A DNA stretch of 64,000 nucleotides from NCBI GenBank assembly GCA_903902915.1, contig CAIUWR010000058.1:59415-123414 (forward strand). Direction: 5' to 3'. Every line of letters begins with the position of its first letter. Position 1 is the stretch's first letter. The translations under genes were made by a program, and so were the position numbers. Positions 62,246-64,000 of the stretch are shown piece by piece. Under the pieces are notes generated by a model. That model was not told where the DNA came from. It did not search any database and saw nothing but the letters and a program-made list of their open reading frames with translations. The DNA is from an uncultured Hyphomicrobiales bacterium (lineage in GTDB: Bacteria; Pseudomonadota; Alphaproteobacteria; Rhizobiales; Beijerinckiaceae).

Positions 62246-63693
62246 CGTTTCGCCTCCCAGGTGGTGCGCATTTCGCCGGTGGCGGGATCTTTCGCGTCCT
62301 TCAACGCGACCCCCTTGGCGGCGAGTTCGTCGCGAATGCGGTCGGACTCGGCCCAGTTCTTCGCGGCGCGGGCGGCGAGGCGCGCTTCGATCAACGCTTC
62401 GATGGCTTGCGGCGCAATGGCGAGATCGGCCTGACGCAGCGCGTTCCAGTCAGCGGGCGACATCTGCAACAGGCCCAGCAGGCGGGCGGAGGCGCGGGCC
62501 TGCGCGGGGTTCTCGCCCACCATGGTGAACAGTTCGGCTATGGCGCCGGGCGTGTTGAGATCGTCCTGCAACGCGGCCATGAAGGCCTCGCCGGGTTGCG
62601 CGCCATCCTCGGGCAGGTTTTCCAGCGCGCCATACCAGCGGTCGAGCGTCTTTTCCGCCTCCTCCAGCGCCTTCACGGTCCAGTCGATGGGCTGGCGGTA
62701 GTGGGTGCGCAGCATGGCGAGGCGCAGCGCTTCGCCGGTCCATTTGCGTCCGCCGAAATGGCCGGTGTGCAGCAACTCGTTGATGGTGATGAAATTGCCG
62801 AGGCTCTTCGACATCTTCTCGCCCTCGACCTGCAAGAAACCGTTGTGCATCCACACATTGGCCATGCGCGGGGCGTTGAGCGCGCAGCAGGTCTGGGCGA
62901 TTTCGTTTTCATGATGCGGGAACACGAGGTCGATGCCGCCGCCATGAATGTCGAACACATTGGCCTCCGCCGCCTCGCAGGCGATCTTGCCCGCGAAATC
63001 GCTGATCAGCCGTTTCCACGACATGGCCGAGCATTCGATATGCCAGCCGGGACGGCCGGGCGTCGCGACGCCGCACGGCGAGGGCCAGCCGGGCTCGCCA
63101 GCTTTCGAGGGTTTCCACAGCACAAAGTCGGTCGGTTCGCGCTTGTAGGGCGCCACATCGACGCGGGCGCCCGCGATCATCTCGTCGAGCGAGCGATTGG
63201 CCAGCGCGCCATAGCGCGGCCAGCCGCCCTTGGCGGCGTCCATCGCGGCGGGCGAGAACAGCACATGCTCTTCCGCCACATAGGCGAAGCCTTTGGCGAC
63301 CAGCCGCTCGATCAGATCCACCATTTCGACGATATGTTCGGTGGCGCGGGGCTGCATGTCCGGATCAAGGCAGCCAAGCGCCTTCACATCGCTCTGAAAG
63401 ATCGCGTTGGTCCCTTCGGTCAGCTCGCGAATGGTGATCCCGCGCTCGGCGGCGCGCGCGTTGATCTTGTCGTCCACGTCCGTGATGTTGCGCACATAGG
63501 TGACGGCCTCCTCGCCATGAAGCTGGCGCAGCAGGCGATAGAGCACGTCGAAAACGATGATGGGGCGAGCGTTGCCGATATGGGCGAGGTCATAGACCGT
63601 GGGGCCGCAGACATACATGCGCACATGGGCGGGATCGATGGGGCGGAAAGCCTCCTTCGACCGGGTCAAGGTATTGTAAAGGCGTAAAGACAT
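62242..63693 (-). CDS. cysS: Cysteinyl-tRNA synthetase
   Basis: Class I synthetase of 483 residues that charges tRNA-Cys. The zinc-site cysteine is in YVCGPTVYD, the HIGN motif in LAHIGNARP and the KMSKS loop in [10 protein letters not shown]. Other zinc ligands fall in HIECSAMS and HHENEIAQ. Start and length are normal. First gene of cysS-GNAT-cimA. Confidence 0.97.
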   Translation of the reverse strand: MSLRLYNTLTRSKEAFRPIDPAHVRMYVCGPTVYDLAHIGNARPIIVFDVLYRLLRQLHGEEAVTYVRNITDVDDKINARAAERGITIRELTEGTNAIFQSDVKALGCLDPDMQPRATEHIVEMVDLIERLVAKGFAYVAEEHVLFSPAAMDAAKGGWPRYGALANRSLDEMIAGARVDVAPYKREPTDFVLWKPSKAGEPGWPSPCGVATPGRPGWHIECSAMSWKRLISDFAGKIACEAAEANVFDIHGGGIDLVFPHHENEIAQTCCALNAPRMANVWMHNGFLQVEGEKMSKSLGNFITINELLHTGHFGGRKWTGEALRLAMLRTHYRQPIDWTVKALEEAEKTLDRWYGALENLPEDGAQPGEAFMAALQDDLNTPGAIAELFTMVGENPAQARASARLLGLLQMSPADWNALRQADLAIAPQAIEALIEARLAARAAKNWAESDRIRDELAAKGVALKDAKDPATGEMRTTWEAKR

Positions 63694-63922
63694 GTCGTCT
63701 CCGAGCCCCGCTGGCTCGGTTGCTGCTTGCGTGGGGACAAGTCGGCGCCGGCCAGCGAGATCGCTAGCTGATAATGAGGGTCCGGCAGGGGCGGAACTGG
63801 CGCGTCATGGGCTGAGACAATGAGGCAGGGGCGAGGCGACGTCAAGGGTGGGGGCTAGAGGTCAGGGCAATCGCTTGAAAGCTTGAGCGGGATTCCCTTG
63901 GGGGTGACTGCGTGATTCATAG

Positions 63923-63946
63923 GAGACCTCGAATCAGCGAGGTCTC
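63923..63946 (+). promoter_or_regulatory. Hairpin over the transposase ribosome binding site
   Basis: GAGACCTC and GAGGTCTC arms, eight base pairs with an eight-base loop, end two bases before the transposase ATG. The right arm contains GAGG, the Shine-Dalgarno sequence. The stem would hide it in long transcripts entering the element. Confidence 0.55.
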
Positions 63947-63948
63947 CC

Positions 63949-64000
63949 ATGTCGAAAGCGGCGCTGCTTGATCATTTCTCCGCCCTGAAAGACCCTCGGC
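63949..64000 (+). CDS. Transposase N-terminus, ISAs1 family (3' part outside window)
   Basis: Only 17 codons are present, reading MSKAALLDHFSALKDPR. The LLDHF...LKDPR pattern is the usual N-terminus of ISAs1-family (H-repeat-associated) transposases. A GAGG site precedes the ATG at normal distance. The rest lies beyond the right edge. Confidence 0.6.
   Translation, partial: MSKAALLDHFSALKDPR

Larger units (their letters stand above)
63863..64000 (+). mobile_element. Left part of a probable ISAs1-family insertion sequence (cut by window edge)
   Basis: A candidate terminal repeat beginning CAGGGCAATCGCTTGAAA lies about 85 bases upstream of a transposase start. ISAs1-type elements usually begin with CAGGG. 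The right end and target duplication lie outside the window, so the boundary is provisional. Confidence 0.6.

Overview
The window is GC-rich bacterial chromosome of alphaproteobacterial type. Gene content and order suggest Hyphomicrobiales (Rhizobiales), but the genus cannot be read from the sequence. Pointers are a two-gene OpgG/OpgH glucan system, GlmU next to GlmS, the runs infA-maf-yacG and psd-pssA, an Atm1-type ABC exporter beside a LysM protein and a LOG-family gene, citramalate synthase, and orphan Bug-type solute receptors. Genes are densely packed, often with 4-base stop/start overlaps.

Layout. 1-3.6 kb: 3' end of recG, a DUF502 membrane protein and an RhlE-type RNA helicase. 3.8-6 kb: two toxin-antitoxin pairs in opposite orientation (Phd/FitB-like and VapBC) around about 0.7 kb without a gene. 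6-13 kb: periplasmic glucan synthesis (opgG-opgH), diverging from glmU and glmS. 13-20 kb: a one-pass membrane protein, an MFS exporter and a complete branched-chain-amino-acid-type ABC importer (receptor, LivH, LivM, LivG, LivF). 20-27.3 kb: a secreted metallo-beta-lactamase-fold hydrolase, a Fic protein, a decayed RelB/DinJ-YafQ remnant, a palindromic intergenic repeat, tex, a Bug receptor and an AbiEii-type toxin pair. 27.3-34.1 kb: a tightly coupled three-gene unit (transglutaminase-DUF2126, circularly permuted ATP-grasp fused to alpha-E, second transglutaminase), the known but biochemically obscure peptide ligation/modification system. 34.3-35.1 kb: a TumE/TumA-like pair. 35-46.3 kb: an accessory catabolic block with an MFS carrier, 2-oxoglutarate/Fe(II) oxygenase, VOC protein, luciferase-like monooxygenase, Rieske oxygenase, NMT1-type ABC importer behind a strong-looking sigma-54 promoter, creatininase-family amidohydrolase, LigC-like dehydrogenase and an SDR. 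46.4-51 kb: tRNA-Phe(GAA) followed by an MdtC-like RND pump and its adaptor in DNA that looks less GC-rich. 51-64 kb: Bug receptor, small lipoprotein, yacG, maf, infA, pssA, psd, Atm1-like exporter, LysM protein, LOG-family hydrolase, small secreted protein, cimA, a GNAT protein and cysS. The right edge cuts through what looks like an ISAs1-family insertion sequence.

How the genes work together. Housekeeping functions include amino-sugar supply (glmS, glmU), phospholipid synthesis (pssA, psd), translation (infA, cysS, tRNA-Phe) and the citramalate route to isoleucine. Between them lie stretches for uptake and breakdown of organic, probably nitrogen-containing, compounds, and many toxin-antitoxin modules: four intact-looking pairs, one remnant and one Fic protein. 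The most notable points are the ATP-grasp/alpha-E/transglutaminase operon with non-ATG starts, the sigma-54 promoter in front of the ABC-creatininase operon, the fused remnant of a RelB-YafQ pair that keeps its operator and ribosome binding site, and the hairpin over the ribosome binding site of the edge transposase. All assignments come from reading the sequence and motifs; no database search was possible.
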